From assembly GCF_016862675.1 (NCBI RefSeq), contig NZ_BONK01000006.1, positions 124,001-188,000 of the forward strand: 64,000 nucleotides of DNA. Reading direction: 5' to 3'. Origin of the DNA: Cellulomonas chitinilytica. Lineage in GTDB: Bacteria > Actinomycetota > Actinomycetes > Actinomycetales > Cellulomonadaceae. The translations under genes and the position numbers were made by a program. Below are positions 1-9,687 of the stretch, piece by piece; positions within the stretch are counted from its first letter, which is position 1, and each line of letters starts with the position of its first letter. The notes under the pieces are model-generated. The model ran no database searches. It worked only from the letters and a program-made list of their open reading frames with translations, and was not told where the DNA came from.

Positions 1-111
1 CGCCCTCCTCGTCCACGGGCGGCCGTGCGGGTTGCGTGGCCGCGGGTGCGGTGCTGCACCCGACGAGGAGGAGGACGGCCCGAACGGCCCAGATACGGCC
101 GCGCGACGACG

Positions 112-1191
112 TCAGACGCGGTAGGCGGCAGTCACCGGGCAGGCGAACAGGTCGCGGTCGGGGCGCCCGACGCTGTTGAGGTGCCGGACGATGATCGCGT
201 ACGACCGCGGCAGCGACACCGACGCGTACGGGATGTTGTGCGCCTGGCAGTACGCCTTCACCAGGGGCTGCGCCCGACGCAGGCTCGGGCGGGGCATCGA
301 CGGGAACAGGTGGTGCTCGACCTGGTGGTTGAGCCCGCCCATGAGCACGTCGACCCAGCGGCCGCCACCGATGTTGCGGCTGGTGAGCACCTGGCGGCGC
401 AGGAAGTCGATGCGCGCGTCCTTGGGGATCAGCGGCATGCCCTTGTGGTTCGGGGCGAACGACGCCCCCATGTAAAAGCCGAACAGGGCGAGCTGCACCG
501 CGAGGAACACGACGGCCTTCGTCGGCGACATCACGAGCAGCACGAGGCCGAGGCCGCCGAGCAGGCGGACGGCGAGCATCGAGATCTCGACGCCACGACG
601 CTCCATCGGCTCGCGCGAGGCCACCCGCTTGATGGCCGCGACGTGCAGCGCGAGGCCCTCGAGGAACAGCAGCGGGAAGAAGAACCAGCCCTGCTTGCGC
701 AGGAACCAGCGCGACAGCCTGCTGCGGTGCCGGGCGATGTCGTCGGGCGTGAACGCGATGACCTCGAGGTCGATGTCCGGGTCGGCGCCGACCTGGTTCG
801 GCTTGGCGTGGTGGCGGGTGTGCTTGTGCTGCCACCACCCGTAGCTCAGCCCGACGAACAGGTTGGCCAGCACCAGGCTGGTCCACGTGTTGGCGCGGCC
901 GTTCGTGAAGATCTGCCGGTGCGCGGCGTCGTGCCCGAGGAACGCCACCTGCGTGAGGATGATCGCCGCGCCGACGGCGATCGCGACCTGCCACCAGGAG
1001 TCGCCCACGAGGACGATCCCGGCCACGAGGGCGCCCATCGCGAACACCGCGGCGGTGATCCGTGCGGTGTAGTGGCCCGGCCGGCGGCGCATGAGGCCGG
1101 CGGCCTGGACCCGTCGGGTGAGCTCGGTGAAGTCGCTGACCGCGCGGTCGCGGGGTCGCGTCGGTGCGTCGACGGAGGCGTCGATCGTCAT
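112..1191 (-). CDS. Membrane fatty-acid desaturase
   Basis: A 359-aa desaturase of the FA_desaturase superfamily, expected to introduce a cis double bond into an acyl chain in the cytoplasmic membrane with O2 and a di-iron centre. The three histidine boxes are intact: HDAAH (residues 87-91), HTRHH (124-128) and HQVEHH (289-294). Hydrophobic stretches lie near 47-62, 70-85, 104-120, 172-185 and 205-240. The ATG at 1191 follows a modest purine-rich site (AGGACGG). The next gene upstream on the same strand is a cold-shock protein, but a strong hairpin separates them, so they probably form separate transcripts. A role in adjusting membrane fluidity is inferred. Electron donor and regiospecificity cannot be read from the sequence. 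Confidence 0.93.
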   Translation of the reverse strand: MTIDASVDAPTRPRDRAVSDFTELTRRVQAAGLMRRRPGHYTARITAAVFAMGALVAGIVLVGDSWWQVAIAVGAAIILTQVAFLGHDAAHRQIFTNGRANTWTSLVLANLFVGLSYGWWQHKHTRHHAKPNQVGADPDIDLEVIAFTPDDIARHRSRLSRWFLRKQGWFFFPLLFLEGLALHVAAIKRVASREPMERRGVEISMLAVRLLGGLGLVLLVMSPTKAVVFLAVQLALFGFYMGASFAPNHKGMPLIPKDARIDFLRRQVLTSRNIGGGRWVDVLMGGLNHQVEHHLFPSMPRPSLRRAQPLVKAYCQAHNIPYASVSLPRSYAIIVRHLNSVGRPDRDLFACPVTAAYRV

Positions 1192-1273
1192 GTCAGTCCG
1201 TCCTGTCGTCCCTGTCAGGGTCCTGGGGGAGTGGACTTCGCGACGTGTCCGGCCTCGTCGTCCGATGAATACG

Positions 1274-1306
1274 ACGAGACCCCGGCCGAGGGGGCCGGGG
1301 TCTCGT
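1274..1306 (-). terminator. Terminator of the cold-shock gene
   Basis: A perfect 14-bp inverted repeat (1274-1287 and 1293-1306, arm ACGAGACCCCGGCC) with a 5-nt loop lies 26 nt past the cold-shock stop codon on the minus strand. No long U tract follows, which is common for high-GC actinobacterial terminators. Confidence 0.8.
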
Positions 1307-1331
1307 GCGGATGCTCAGTGGTGAGCGTGGA

Positions 1332-1535
1332 TCACAGAGGCGTGATGTTCGAGGCCTGCGGGCCCTTGGGGCCCTGCGTGACGTCGAACTGGACCTTCTG
1401 GTTCTCCTCGAGCGTGCGGTAGCCGCTCGTCGCGATGGCGGAGTAGTGCGCGAAGACGTCGGGGCCGCCGTCCTCGGGGGCGATGAAGCCGAAGCCCTTC
1501 TCGGCGTTGAACCACTTCACGGTGCCAACAGGCAT
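1332..1535 (-). CDS. Cold-shock domain protein (CspA family)
   Basis: A 67-aa single-domain nucleic-acid chaperone that binds single-stranded RNA and DNA and melts RNA secondary structure. The RNP1-like motif KGFGFI (residues 13-18) and the RNP2-like VFAHY (27-31) are present, and the length is typical for CspA. The reading frame stays open upstream to 1703, but the ATG at 1535 is chosen because it starts the conserved MPVGTVKWF and is preceded by a purine-rich AGAGAAGAGAG. A strong terminator follows. The long upstream region (up to 380 bp before the kdp genes) leaves room for the long 5' leader usual for csp genes. Whether it is cold-induced or constitutive cannot be told. Confidence 0.95.
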   Translation of the reverse strand: MPVGTVKWFNAEKGFGFIAPEDGGPDVFAHYSAIATSGYRTLEENQKVQFDVTQGPKGPQASNITPL

Positions 1536-1915
1536 GATGCTCTCTTCTCTCAGGATGCGTACTGACAACCCCGTCTGACCGGGACCGGTGATCACGGTGG
1601 TCGTCGTCCGTCCGTCGAGGAAGCCTCGAGAACGTCGTGCCGGGTCTCCCGCGGCGGTCATGACAAGCGATGCACAGCGACTACAGGCACCACCGTACGG
1701 CACGGATGCCTCAGATGGGAAAGGTCACACCGAATCTCGGTGCCCGAGGTGTGGGCGTGCGGTACCCGTCAAGGGTGGTCGCGCGGGCGTCAAGGATCCG
1801 TCAAGGACGCCGGTCGCGGCCCTGAGCCGGGTCTACACCTGAGGAGCGGGCCCCTGCCGGGGCTCGTCCGGAGCGGCCCCTGCGACCGCCCGGCCGTTCG
1901 TCGAAGGTGCCTCCC
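1536..1915. other. Intergenic region between csp and kdp genes
   Basis: This 380-bp gap separates the leftward cold-shock gene from the rightward kdp operon, so it should hold both promoters and the csp 5' leader. I see no convincing protein-coding gene in it. The readable structure is a set of three CGTCAAGG direct repeats on the kdp side (separate entry) and a possible kdp -10 element, TACACC at 1834-1839. Confidence 0.6.
1767..1806 (+). promoter_or_regulatory. Candidate KdpE-binding direct repeats
   Basis: The octamer CGTCAAGG occurs three times, at 1767-1774, 1788-1795 and 1799-1806. Start-to-start spacings are 21 and 11 bp, about two and one helical turns. OmpR/KdpE-type response regulators bind such direct repeats. 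The set lies about 110-150 bp before the first kdp-region start codon and just upstream of a possible -10. Assignment to KdpE is inference. Confidence 0.5.
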
Positions 1916-1999
1916 GTGGCCGACCTGGCCTTCCTCGCGCTGACCGTGGTGTTCTTCGCCGCCGTCGCGCTCGTCGCCCAGCGGGCGGACCGGTCATGA
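1916..1999 (+). CDS. Small one-helix membrane protein upstream of kdpF
   Basis: A 27-codon ORF starting at GTG 1916 encodes one hydrophobic helix (core [18 protein letters not shown]) followed by a short basic-acidic tail (QRADRS). Its stop overlaps the kdpF start in an ATGA arrangement, the same coupling seen throughout the operon, which argues that it is translated. Comparable short membrane ORFs are known in front of kdp genes in other bacteria. By position it may be an accessory peptide of the potassium pump, but no function is established. It is too short for homology alone to decide, so confidence rests mainly on the overlap and hydrophobicity. Confidence 0.6.
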   Translation: MADLAFLALTVVFFAAVALVAQRADRS

Positions 2000-2088
2000 G
2001 CGCGGCGGACGTCGCCGGGCTCGTCGTGGCCGCCGCGCTGCTCGTCTACCTCGTCGTGCAGCTGCTGCGCTCGGACAAGGTGCGGTGA
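1996..2088 (+). CDS. kdpF: KdpF, small subunit of the K+-transporting ATPase
   Basis: A 30-aa single-span membrane peptide with a hydrophobic core ([19 protein letters not shown]) and the charged end RSDKVR, matching the size and layout of KdpF, which stabilises the KdpABC complex. It begins at ATG 1996, overlapping the stop of the preceding ORF, and its own stop overlaps the kdpA GTG start (GTGA). This places it in the normal kdpFABC order. Confidence 0.85.
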   Translation: MSAADVAGLVVAAALLVYLVVQLLRSDKVR

Positions 2089-3749
2089 GCGGGCCGATGG
2101 TCGTCGTCGCCCAGATCGGGCTCGTCGTGCTCGTGCTGGCGCTCGCGCACCGGCCCCTCGGGGAGTACATGGCCCGGGTGTTCACGTCGCCGCGGCACCT
2201 CGCCGTCGAGCGCGCCGGGTACCGGGTGATGCGGGTGGACCCGGACGCCGAGCAGCGGTGGAGCACCTACCTGATGTCGCTGCTGGGGTTCTCGCTGGCG
2301 GGCGTGCTGCTGCTGTACGGGCTCGCGCGGCTGCAGGACGTGCTGCCGATGTCCCTCGGGGCGTCGCCGTTCGACCCGGCGGGGGCGTGGAACACCGCGG
2401 TGTCGTTCGTGACGAACACGAACTGGCAGTCGTACTCCGGCGAGGTCGCCGCGGGCCACCTGCTGCAGATGACGGGGCTGGCGGTGCAGAACTTCGTGTC
2501 GGCCGCCGTCGGGCTCGCGGTCGCCGTGGCGCTGGTCCGGGGGTTCGCGCGGTCCGGGACGGACGGGCGGGTCGGGAACTTCTGGGCGGACCTGGTGCGC
2601 GGGAGCGTGCGGGTGCTGCTGCCGCTCGCGTTCGTCGCGGCCGTGGCGCTCGTGGCCGGTGGCGTCATCCAGAACTTCCACGCGCACACCGAGATCACGA
2701 CGCTCGCCGGGCAGACGCAGCACGTGCTCGGCGGGCCGGTCGCGTCGCAGGAGGCGATCAAGGAGCTCGGCACCAACGGCGGCGGCTTCTTCAACGCCAA
2801 CTCCGCGCACCCGTACGAGAACCCCGCACCGTGGACGAACGTGCTCGAGGTCGTGCTGCTCCTGCTGGTCCCGTTCTCGCTGCCGCGGACGTTCGGCGTG
2901 ATGGTCGGGGACAGGCGGCAGGGGTGGGCGGTCCTCGCGACGATGGGCACCCTCTGGGCCGGTGCCGTCGCGCTGCTCACCTGGGCGGAGACCGCCGGGC
3001 CGGGGCTCGCGCCGCTCGCCGCCGGCGGGGCCATGGAGGGCAAGGAGACCCGGTTCGGCCTGGCCGCCTCGGCGTTGTTCGCGGCGTCGACCACGGGCAC
3101 GTCGACCGGGGCCGTCGACGCCGCGCACGACTCGCTGACCGCGCCGGGCGGCGGGGTGGCGATCGTGAACATGCTGCTCGGGGAGGTCGCGCCGGGCGGC
3201 GTCGGGACGGGGCTCTACGGGATGCTCGTGCTGGCGGTCGTCGCGGTGTTCCTCGCGGGGCTCATGGTCGGGCGGACCCCCGAGTACCTGGGCAAGAAGA
3301 TCGGCCGGCAGGAGATCACGCTCGTCGCGCTGTCCGTGCTGACGATGCCCGCGATCGTGCTCGTCGGCACCGCGGTCGCGGTCGCGACGCCCGAGGGTCG
3401 CGCCGGGATCCTCAACGCCGGGCCGCACGGGCTGTCCGAGGTGCTGTACGCGTTCACGTCCGCCGCGAACAACAACGGGTCCGCGTTCGCCGGGCTGACC
3501 GTCGCGACGCCGTTCTACAACACGCTGCTGGGGCTGGCGATGCTCGCCGGCCGGTTCGTGCCCATCGCGCTCGTCCTCGCGCTCGCCGGCCGGCTCGCGT
3601 CCCAGCGCAGCACCCCCGCGAGCGCCGGGACCCTGCCGACCCACGGGCCCCTGTTCGTCGGCCTGCTCGTGTCGGTGACCCTCGTGGTCGTCGGCCTCAC
3701 GTTCGTCCCCGTCCTGTCCCTCGGTCCCGTCGTGGAGTCCCTGTCATGA
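2085..3749 (+). CDS. kdpA: KdpA, K+-binding and translocating subunit
   Basis: A 554-aa integral membrane protein, the potassium-channel-like subunit of the high-affinity KdpFABC pump. Selectivity-filter-type loops are visible: TNTNWQ (110-115), GTNGGGFFN (229-237), the TGTSTGA loop, and AANNNGS near 463-469. About ten hydrophobic segments run through the protein, and the length is normal for the family. The GTG start at 2085 is used because it overlaps the kdpF stop; an ATG at 2097 is an alternative. Its stop overlaps the kdpB start (ATGA), so all four subunits should be translationally coupled. Confidence 0.97.
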   Translation: MSGPMVVVAQIGLVVLVLALAHRPLGEYMARVFTSPRHLAVERAGYRVMRVDPDAEQRWSTYLMSLLGFSLAGVLLLYGLARLQDVLPMSLGASPFDPAGAWNTAVSFVTNTNWQSYSGEVAAGHLLQMTGLAVQNFVSAAVGLAVAVALVRGFARSGTDGRVGNFWADLVRGSVRVLLPLAFVAAVALVAGGVIQNFHAHTEITTLAGQTQHVLGGPVASQEAIKELGTNGGGFFNANSAHPYENPAPWTNVLEVVLLLLVPFSLPRTFGVMVGDRRQGWAVLATMGTLWAGAVALLTWAETAGPGLAPLAAGGAMEGKETRFGLAASALFAASTTGTSTGAVDAAHDSLTAPGGGVAIVNMLLGEVAPGGVGTGLYGMLVLAVVAVFLAGLMVGRTPEYLGKKIGRQEITLVALSVLTMPAIVLVGTAVAVATPEGRAGILNAGPHGLSEVLYAFTSAANNNGSAFAGLTVATPFYNTLLGLAMLAGRFVPIALVLALAGRLASQRSTPASAGTLPTHGPLFVGLLVSVTLVVVGLTFVPVLSLGPVVESLS

Positions 3750-5863
3750 GCACGACCCTGGTCCCTCCCCGCGCGGCTGCCACGCCGCACCGCGTGCCCG
3801 CGGCGGCGTCCGCGCTGTCCGGGCGTCAGCTTCTCGACGCACTGCCCGGTGCGCTCCGTGGGCTCGACCCGCGGCGGCTGTGGGGTGCGCCCGTCCTGTT
3901 CGTCGTCGAGGTGGGGGCGGCGTTCACGACCGTGCTCGCCGTCGTCGACCCGAGCGTGTTCGCGTGGGCCGTCGCCGCGTGGCTGTGGCTGACCGTGCTG
4001 TTCGCGACGCTCGCCGAGTCCGTCGCGGAGGGGCGGGGGAAGGCGCAGGCGGCGACGTTGCGGGCCACGCAGCGGACGACGACCGCGCGCCGGGTCGTCG
4101 CGCCGGCCGACACGCTCACGGAGACGACCGGGCTGGCCGCGCTGCCGACGACCGAGGTGCCCTCGTCCACCCTGCGGGTCGGGGACGTGGTCGTGGTCGA
4201 GGCGGGGCAGGTGATCCCGTCCGACGGCGACGTGGTCGAGGGGGTCGCGTCCGTCGACGAGTCCGCGATCACCGGGGAGTCGGCGCCCGTGATCCGGGAG
4301 TCCGGCGGGGACCGGTCGGCCGTCACCGGCGGGACCGTCGTGCTGTCCGACCGGATCGTCGTGCGGATCACCGCGCAGCCCGGGCAGACGTTCGTCGACC
4401 GGATGATCGCGCTCGTCGAGGGGTCGGCCCGGCAGAAGACGCCCAACGAGGTCGCGCTCAATGTGCTGCTCACGACCCTGACGATCGTGTTCCTGCTGGC
4501 CGTCGTCACGCTGCAGCCGTTCGCCGTGTACTCCGGGGCACAGCAGTCGCTCGTGGTGCTCGTCGCGCTGCTCGTCTGCCTCATCCCGACGACCATCGGC
4601 GCGCTGCTGTCCGCCATCGGGATCGCCGGGATGGACCGGCTCGTGCGGCGCAACGTGCTCGCGATGTCGGGGCGGGCCGTCGAGGCCGCGGGCGACGTGG
4701 ACGTGCTGCTGCTCGACAAGACCGGCACCATCACGCTCGGCAACCGGCAGGCCGCGGACCTGCTGCCTGCGTCCGGGGTCTCGCCGGAGGCCCTGGCCGA
4801 CGCCGCACAGCTGTCCAGCATGGCCGACGAGACGCCCGAGGGGCGCTCGGTGCTGGTGCTGGTCAAGGAGCGGTTCGGGCTGCGGGAGCGGCACGACCTC
4901 GCCGGGGCGGAGCTCGTGCCGTTCACCGCCGTGACCCGGATGAGCGGGGTCGACCTGCCCGGGCGTCGGGTCCGCAAGGGGGCGGCCGTGGCCGTCACCC
5001 ACTGGGTGCGGTCGACGGGCGGGCACGCGGGGGCGGACGTCGCCGCGACGGTCGACGCGATCTCGGCGTCCGGCGGCACACCCCTCGTCGTCGCCGAGCA
5101 GTACGGGAACTCGCCGGCGCGCGTGCTCGGCGTCATCCACCTCAAGGACGTCGTCAAGGAGGGCATGCGCGAGCGGTTCGACGCGCTGCGCGCCATGGGC
5201 ATCCGGACCGTGATGGTCACCGGCGACAACCCGCTGACGGCCGCCGCGATCGCCGCCGAGGCCGGGGTCGACGACGTGCTCGCCGAGGCCACCCCGGAGG
5301 ACAAGCTCGCGCTCATCCGCCGGGAGCAGGAGGGCGGGCGGCTCGTCGCGATGTGCGGCGACGGCACCAACGACGCCCCGGCGCTCGCCCAGGCCGACGT
5401 CGGCGTCGCGATGAACACCGGCACGACGGCCGCGAAGGAGGCCGGGAACATGGTCGACCTCGACTCCAACCCGACCAAGCTCATCGAGATCGTCGAGATC
5501 GGCAAGCAGCTGCTCATCACCCGCGGCGCGCTCACCACGTTCTCCATCGCCAACGACGTCGCGAAGTACTTCGCGATCCTGCCGGCGATGTTCGTCGTCG
5601 CGTTCCCGCAGCTCGGGGTGCTCAACGTGATGCACCTCGCCAGCCCGCAGTCCGCGATCCTCTCGGCCGTCGTGTTCAACGCGCTCGTCATCGTCGCGCT
5701 GCTGCCCCTGTCCCTGCGGGGCGTGCGGTACCGGCCCGCCGCGGCCTCCGTGATGCTGCGCCGCAACCTGCTGCTCTACGGCATCGGCGGGCTCGTCGCG
5801 CCGTTCGTCGGCATCAAGCTCCTCGACCTCGTCATCTCCCTCCTCCCCGGGATCGCCTCATGA
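3746..5863 (+). CDS. kdpB: KdpB, P-type ATPase catalytic subunit
   Basis: A 705-aa P-type ATPase that hydrolyses ATP to power K+ uptake through KdpA. Visible motifs are the actuator TGES, the phosphorylation site DKTGTIT with the acceptor aspartate at residue 324, the hinge motif MVTGDNP, and [10 protein letters not shown]. Membrane segments flank these domains as in KdpB. The N-terminus is somewhat extended and alanine-rich. The ATG at 3746 overlaps the kdpA stop by 4 nt, and the final stop overlaps the kdpC start by 4 nt. Confidence 0.98.
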   Translation: MSTTLVPPRAAATPHRVPAAASALSGRQLLDALPGALRGLDPRRLWGAPVLFVVEVGAAFTTVLAVVDPSVFAWAVAAWLWLTVLFATLAESVAEGRGKAQAATLRATQRTTTARRVVAPADTLTETTGLAALPTTEVPSSTLRVGDVVVVEAGQVIPSDGDVVEGVASVDESAITGESAPVIRESGGDRSAVTGGTVVLSDRIVVRITAQPGQTFVDRMIALVEGSARQKTPNEVALNVLLTTLTIVFLLAVVTLQPFAVYSGAQQSLVVLVALLVCLIPTTIGALLSAIGIAGMDRLVRRNVLAMSGRAVEAAGDVDVLLLDKTGTITLGNRQAADLLPASGVSPEALADAAQLSSMADETPEGRSVLVLVKERFGLRERHDLAGAELVPFTAVTRMSGVDLPGRRVRKGAAVAVTHWVRSTGGHAGADVAATVDAISASGGTPLVVAEQYGNSPARVLGVIHLKDVVKEGMRERFDALRAMGIRTVMVTGDNPLTAAAIAAEAGVDDVLAEATPEDKLALIRREQEGGRLVAMCGDGTNDAPALAQADVGVAMNTGTTAAKEAGNMVDLDSNPTKLIEIVEIGKQLLITRGALTTFSIANDVAKYFAILPAMFVVAFPQLGVLNVMHLASPQSAILSAVVFNALVIVALLPLSLRGVRYRPAAASVMLRRNLLLYGIGGLVAPFVGIKLLDLVISLLPGIAS

Positions 5864-6501
5864 CCAGCACCCTCGCCCCCCGTCCCGTCGGCACCGTCGC
5901 GGTGTCGTTCACCCGGCAGGCGCTCGCGGGCCTGCGCGTGCTGCTCGTCCTCACCGTGCTGCTCGGGATCGTCTACCCACTGGCCGTCTTCGGCGTGGGG
6001 CAGGTGCTGTTCCGGTGGCAGGCGTCCGGGTCGCTCGTGGCGGCGGACGGGTCGCAGGTCACCTCTCCGTCCGCTGCCGTCGGCTCGCTGCTCGTGGGCC
6101 AGCAGTTCGCCGGGGAGCAGTGGTTCCACCCGCGGCCCTCGGCGGCGGGCGACGGGTACGACACGCTCGCGTCGAGCGGGTCGAACCTCGGGCCGAACAA
6201 CCCGGACCTCGTCTCGGCCATCGAGGCACGGCGGGCGCAGGTCGCCGCCGAGGAGGGCGTGGACCCGGCGCTCGTGCCGCCCGACGCGCTCACCGCGTCG
6301 GCGTCCGGCCTCGACCCCGACATCTCCCCGGCGTACGCGCGGCTGCAGGTCGCGCGGGTGGCCAGGGAACGCGGGCTGCCGCAGGACGAGGTCGCGGCGC
6401 TCGTCGAGCGGACCGTCGTGGGCCGTGACCTGGGCATCCTCGGTGAGCCGCGGGTCGACGTGCTCGCGCTCAACCTGGCCCTGAGCACAATGGGCTCGTG
6501 A
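5860..6501 (+). CDS. kdpC: KdpC, accessory subunit
   Basis: A 213-aa single-pass protein with one N-terminal transmembrane helix (about residues 26-50) and an extracytoplasmic domain, which holds the Kdp complex together and aids its affinity. Family motifs include QWFHPRPS (near 87-94), [10 protein letters not shown] (near 107-116) and the DPDISP segment (near 149-154). The ATG at 5860 overlaps the kdpB stop, and the stop overlaps the GTG start of kdpD. Confidence 0.97.
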   Translation: MTSTLAPRPVGTVAVSFTRQALAGLRVLLVLTVLLGIVYPLAVFGVGQVLFRWQASGSLVAADGSQVTSPSAAVGSLLVGQQFAGEQWFHPRPSAAGDGYDTLASSGSNLGPNNPDLVSAIEARRAQVAAEEGVDPALVPPDALTASASGLDPDISPAYARLQVARVARERGLPQDEVAALVERTVVGRDLGILGEPRVDVLALNLALSTMGS

Positions 6502-8999
6502 CCAGCGCGGACGAGGGCCGACGGCGCGGGCGGCTCACCGTGTACCTCGGGGCCGCGCCCGGGGTCGGCAAGACGTACGCGATGCTCGACGAGGCCCACC
6601 GGCGGCTCGCCCGCGGCACCGACGTGGTCGTCGGGCTCGTCGAGACGCACGGGCGGGCCGCGACCGCCGCGCAGCTCGACGGGCTCGAGGTGCTGCCGCG
6701 TCTCGCCCTGACCCACCGGGGGAGCGACTTCACCGAGCTCGACGCGGACGCCGTGCTGCGCCGCGCGCCGCAGGTCGCGATGATCGACGAGCTCGCGCAC
6801 ACCAACGTCCCCGGCACCCGGCACGCGAAGCGGTGGCAGGACGTGCACGACCTCCTCGAGGCGGGCATCGACGTGGTGACGACCGTCAACGTGCAGCACC
6901 TGGAGTCGCTCAACGACGACGTCGAGGCCATCACCGGCATCAGGCAGCGCGAGACCGTCCCCGACCAGGTGGTGCGGGACGCCGACCAGATCCAGCTCGT
7001 CGACCTGCCGCCGCAGGCGCTGCGCCGCCGGCTCGCCCACGGCAACGTGTACCGGGCCGAGCAGGTCGACGCGTCGCTCGCGTCGTACTTCCGGCTCGGC
7101 AACCTCACCGCCCTGCGGGAGCTCGCGCTGCTGTGGCTCGCGGACAGGGTCGACGACGCCCTCACCGACTACCGCCGCGACCACCGCATCGAGACGCCCT
7201 GGCCCGCCCGGGAGCGGGTCGTCGTCGCCGTCACCGGCGGCCCCGAGGGGGACACCCTGCTGCGGCGGGGCGCCCGCATCGCCCAGCGGGCCGCGGGTTC
7301 CGAGCTGCTCGCCGTGCACGTGCTCGCCACCGACGGCCTGCCGAGCGCGCCGCCCGGACGGATCGCGGAGCAGCGGGCCCTCGTGGAGTCCCTGGGCGGC
7401 ACGTTCCACACCGTCGTCGGGGAGGACGTCGCGACGGCCGTCGTCGACTTCGCGACCGGCGTGAACGCCACGATGATCGTGGTCGGCGTGTCCCGGCGCA
7501 GCCGGTGGCGGGAGGCCCTCTCGGAGGGCAACGGGACGGAGATCGCGCGGCTCGCCGGGGCGATCGACGTGCACCTCGTGACGCACGAGAAGGCGCGGTC
7601 CGGGCGGCCGCGCCTGTCGCGCCGGTCGCCGCTGTCGCCGTCGCGGCGGATCGCCGGGTGGGTGCTCGGGATCGTCGGGCCCGTGCTGCTCACCTGGGTC
7701 CTGTCGCTGCTGCGCGACTCCGTGAGCCTGCCGACCGAGCTCCTGCTGTTCCTCGCGCTCACGGTGCTCGTCGCCCTGGTCGGGGGGCTGTGGCCCGCCG
7801 TCGTCAGCGCCGTCGCGGGGTTCCTGCTGCTCAACTGGTTCTTCACGGCCCCGACCGGGCGGCTCACCGTCGACCGGCCGGAGAACGCGCTCGCGCTCGC
7901 GGTGTTCGTGCTGGTCGCCGCCGGTGTCGCGTCCGTCGTCGACCTCGCGGCCCGGCGGACCGGCGAGGCGTTCCGGGCGCGGGCGGAGGCCTCCGCGCTC
8001 GCGTCCGTGTCGCGCGCCGTGCTGTCCGGGGACGACAGCGCGTCCGCGCTCGTCGAACGGCTGCGGGAGACGTTCACGCTGCGGGCCGTGTCGCTGCTGG
8101 AACGGTCGGGTGCGTCCTGGACCGTGCTCGCGTCGTCGGGCCCGGACCCGGCTGTGCGCCCCGAGGACGGCCAGGCGGTGCTGACGGTCGACGACGAGCG
8201 GGTGCTCGCCCTGTGCGGGCGGGTGCTGCCCGCGAGCGACCGACGGGTGCTGGAGGCGTTCGCGTCCCAGGTCGGCGCGGTCCTCGCGCAGAACCGGCTC
8301 CGTGCGCAGGCCGAGCAGGCACGGGTCCTCGAGCAGGCGGACACGACCCGGACCGCCCTGCTCGCGGCCGTCTCGCACGACCTGCGCACGCCGCTCGCCA
8401 CGATCCGCGCGTCCGTCGACGCCCTCACCGGCCTGTCTCTCGGCCCCGAGGACCGTGCCGCCCTCGTCGACGCGCTCGGCGAGTCGACCGGCCGCCTCGA
8501 GCGCCTCATCGACAACCTGCTCGACCTGTCCCGCCTGCAGACGGGCAGCGTCCGCCCGGTGCTGCGTGACGCGAGCCTCGACGAGGTCGTGCCGCTCGCC
8601 GTCGAGGGGTACCCCGGCGACGTCGTCCGGCTCGACGTCCCCGAGACCCTGCCGCTCGTGCGCACCGACCCCGGGCTGCTGGAACGCGTCGTCGCGAACC
8701 TCGTCCAGAACGCCGTCCGCTACGGTCCGCCCGTGGTGGTCAGCGCGTCCGACTCGCCCGGCGGCATCGAGGTGCGGGTGCAGGACACCGGACCCGGGCT
8801 GGACGACGAGCAGAAGGAGCGCATGTTCGAACCGTTCCAGCGGCTCGGCGACACCTCCGCCGACACCGGGCTCGGCCTCGGGCTCGCCGTCGCCGACGGG
8901 CTCGCGACCGCCGTGGGCGCGGAGGTCCACGCCGAGGACACCCCGGGAGGCGGGCTGACGATGGTGGTGCTGGTGCCGCGGGCGGGCGCGGGCGCATGA
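6498..8999 (+). CDS. kdpD: KdpD, osmosensitive K+ sensor histidine kinase
   Basis: An 833-aa sensor kinase. The N-terminal KdpD domain carries the Walker A motif GAAPGVGKT (18-26) and DELAHTN. A universal-stress-protein-like domain follows (about 235-365). Several transmembrane helices lie near 385-495, then a GAF-like region, a HisKA domain with the phospho-acceptor His627 in SHDLRTPL, and a HATPase domain with NAVRYGP and GLGLGLAV. The GTG start at 6498 overlaps kdpC, and the stop overlaps kdpE. It should phosphorylate KdpE when K+ is low. It is a little shorter than the E. coli protein but has all domains. Confidence 0.97.
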   Translation: MTSADEGRRRGRLTVYLGAAPGVGKTYAMLDEAHRRLARGTDVVVGLVETHGRAATAAQLDGLEVLPRLALTHRGSDFTELDADAVLRRAPQVAMIDELAHTNVPGTRHAKRWQDVHDLLEAGIDVVTTVNVQHLESLNDDVEAITGIRQRETVPDQVVRDADQIQLVDLPPQALRRRLAHGNVYRAEQVDASLASYFRLGNLTALRELALLWLADRVDDALTDYRRDHRIETPWPARERVVVAVTGGPEGDTLLRRGARIAQRAAGSELLAVHVLATDGLPSAPPGRIAEQRALVESLGGTFHTVVGEDVATAVVDFATGVNATMIVVGVSRRSRWREALSEGNGTEIARLAGAIDVHLVTHEKARSGRPRLSRRSPLSPSRRIAGWVLGIVGPVLLTWVLSLLRDSVSLPTELLLFLALTVLVALVGGLWPAVVSAVAGFLLLNWFFTAPTGRLTVDRPENALALAVFVLVAAGVASVVDLAARRTGEAFRARAEASALASVSRAVLSGDDSASALVERLRETFTLRAVSLLERSGASWTVLASSGPDPAVRPEDGQAVLTVDDERVLALCGRVLPASDRRVLEAFASQVGAVLAQNRLRAQAEQARVLEQADTTRTALLAAVSHDLRTPLATIRASVDALTGLSLGPEDRAALVDALGESTGRLERLIDNLLDLSRLQTGSVRPVLRDASLDEVVPLAVEGYPGDVVRLDVPETLPLVRTDPGLLERVVANLVQNAVRYGPPVVVSASDSPGGIEVRVQDTGPGLDDEQKERMFEPFQRLGDTSADTGLGLGLAVADGLATAVGAEVHAEDTPGGGLTMVVLVPRAGAGA

Positions 9000-9676
9000 G
9001 CCACGTGCTGGTGGTCGACGACGAGCCGGGCCTCGCGCACGCCCTCGGCATCACCCTGCGCGCGTCCGGCTGGACCGTCACGACCGCCGACGACGGCGCG
9101 CACGCCCTCGCCGCCGCCGCGCACCACCACCCCGACGTCGTGCTGCTCGACCTCGGCCTGCCCGACATGAGCGGCATCGACGTCATCACCGCCCTGCGAG
9201 CCTGGACCCGGGTGCCGATCGTCGTCCTGTCCGCCCGGCAGCACGGCGAGGACAAGGTCGACGCCCTCGACGCGGGGGCCGACGACTACGTGACGAAGCC
9301 GTTCGCGATGAACGAGCTGCTCGCCCGGCTGCGGGCCGCGGTCCGCCGCGCCGCCGCTCCTGCCGACGGAGACGAGGCCGTCGTGGTGGCCGGTGCGCTG
9401 ACCGTCGACCTCGCCCGCCGGCGGGTGCTGCGCGACGGCACCGAGGTGCGGCTCACCCCCACCGAGTGGTCGATGCTCGAGGTGCTCGTGCGCAACCGCG
9501 GGCGGCTCGTGTCCCGGCGGCAGCTCCTGCAGGAGGTGTGGGGACCGGGGTACTCCGACGAGACGCACTACCTTCGGGTCTACTCCGCGCAGCTCCGGCG
9601 CAAGCTCGAGGACGATCCGGCTCATCCGCGGCACATCGTGACCCAACCGGGCATGGGGTACGTGTTCGAGGCGTGA
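8996..9676 (+). CDS. kdpE: KdpE, response regulator of the kdp operon
   Basis: A 226-aa OmpR/PhoB-type regulator. The receiver domain has the acidic pair DD (8-9), the phospho-acceptor Asp52 in VVLLDLGLP, and the conserved lysine in TKPF. The C-terminal winged-helix domain includes LTPTEWSMLEVL and the VYSAQLRRKLEDDP recognition region. It overlaps kdpD by 4 nt and is expected to activate kdpFABC through the direct repeats upstream of the operon. Confidence 0.97.
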   Translation: MSHVLVVDDEPGLAHALGITLRASGWTVTTADDGAHALAAAAHHHPDVVLLDLGLPDMSGIDVITALRAWTRVPIVVLSARQHGEDKVDALDAGADDYVTKPFAMNELLARLRAAVRRAAAPADGDEAVVVAGALTVDLARRRVLRDGTEVRLTPTEWSMLEVLVRNRGRLVSRRQLLQEVWGPGYSDETHYLRVYSAQLRRKLEDDPAHPRHIVTQPGMGYVFEA

Positions 9677-9687
9677 CAGGAGGGCGT

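Noticed and set aside
1..111. Minus-strand reading with a lipobox-like LLVGC, as if a lipoprotein gene ran off the left edge.
   Set aside because: No ATG, GTG or TTG precedes it in frame near the desaturase end, and the segment is too short to judge.
25..1422. Long plus-strand frame across the desaturase and cold-shock genes.
   Set aside because: It contains no recognisable motif and is opposite two certain genes, so it is an antisense shadow.
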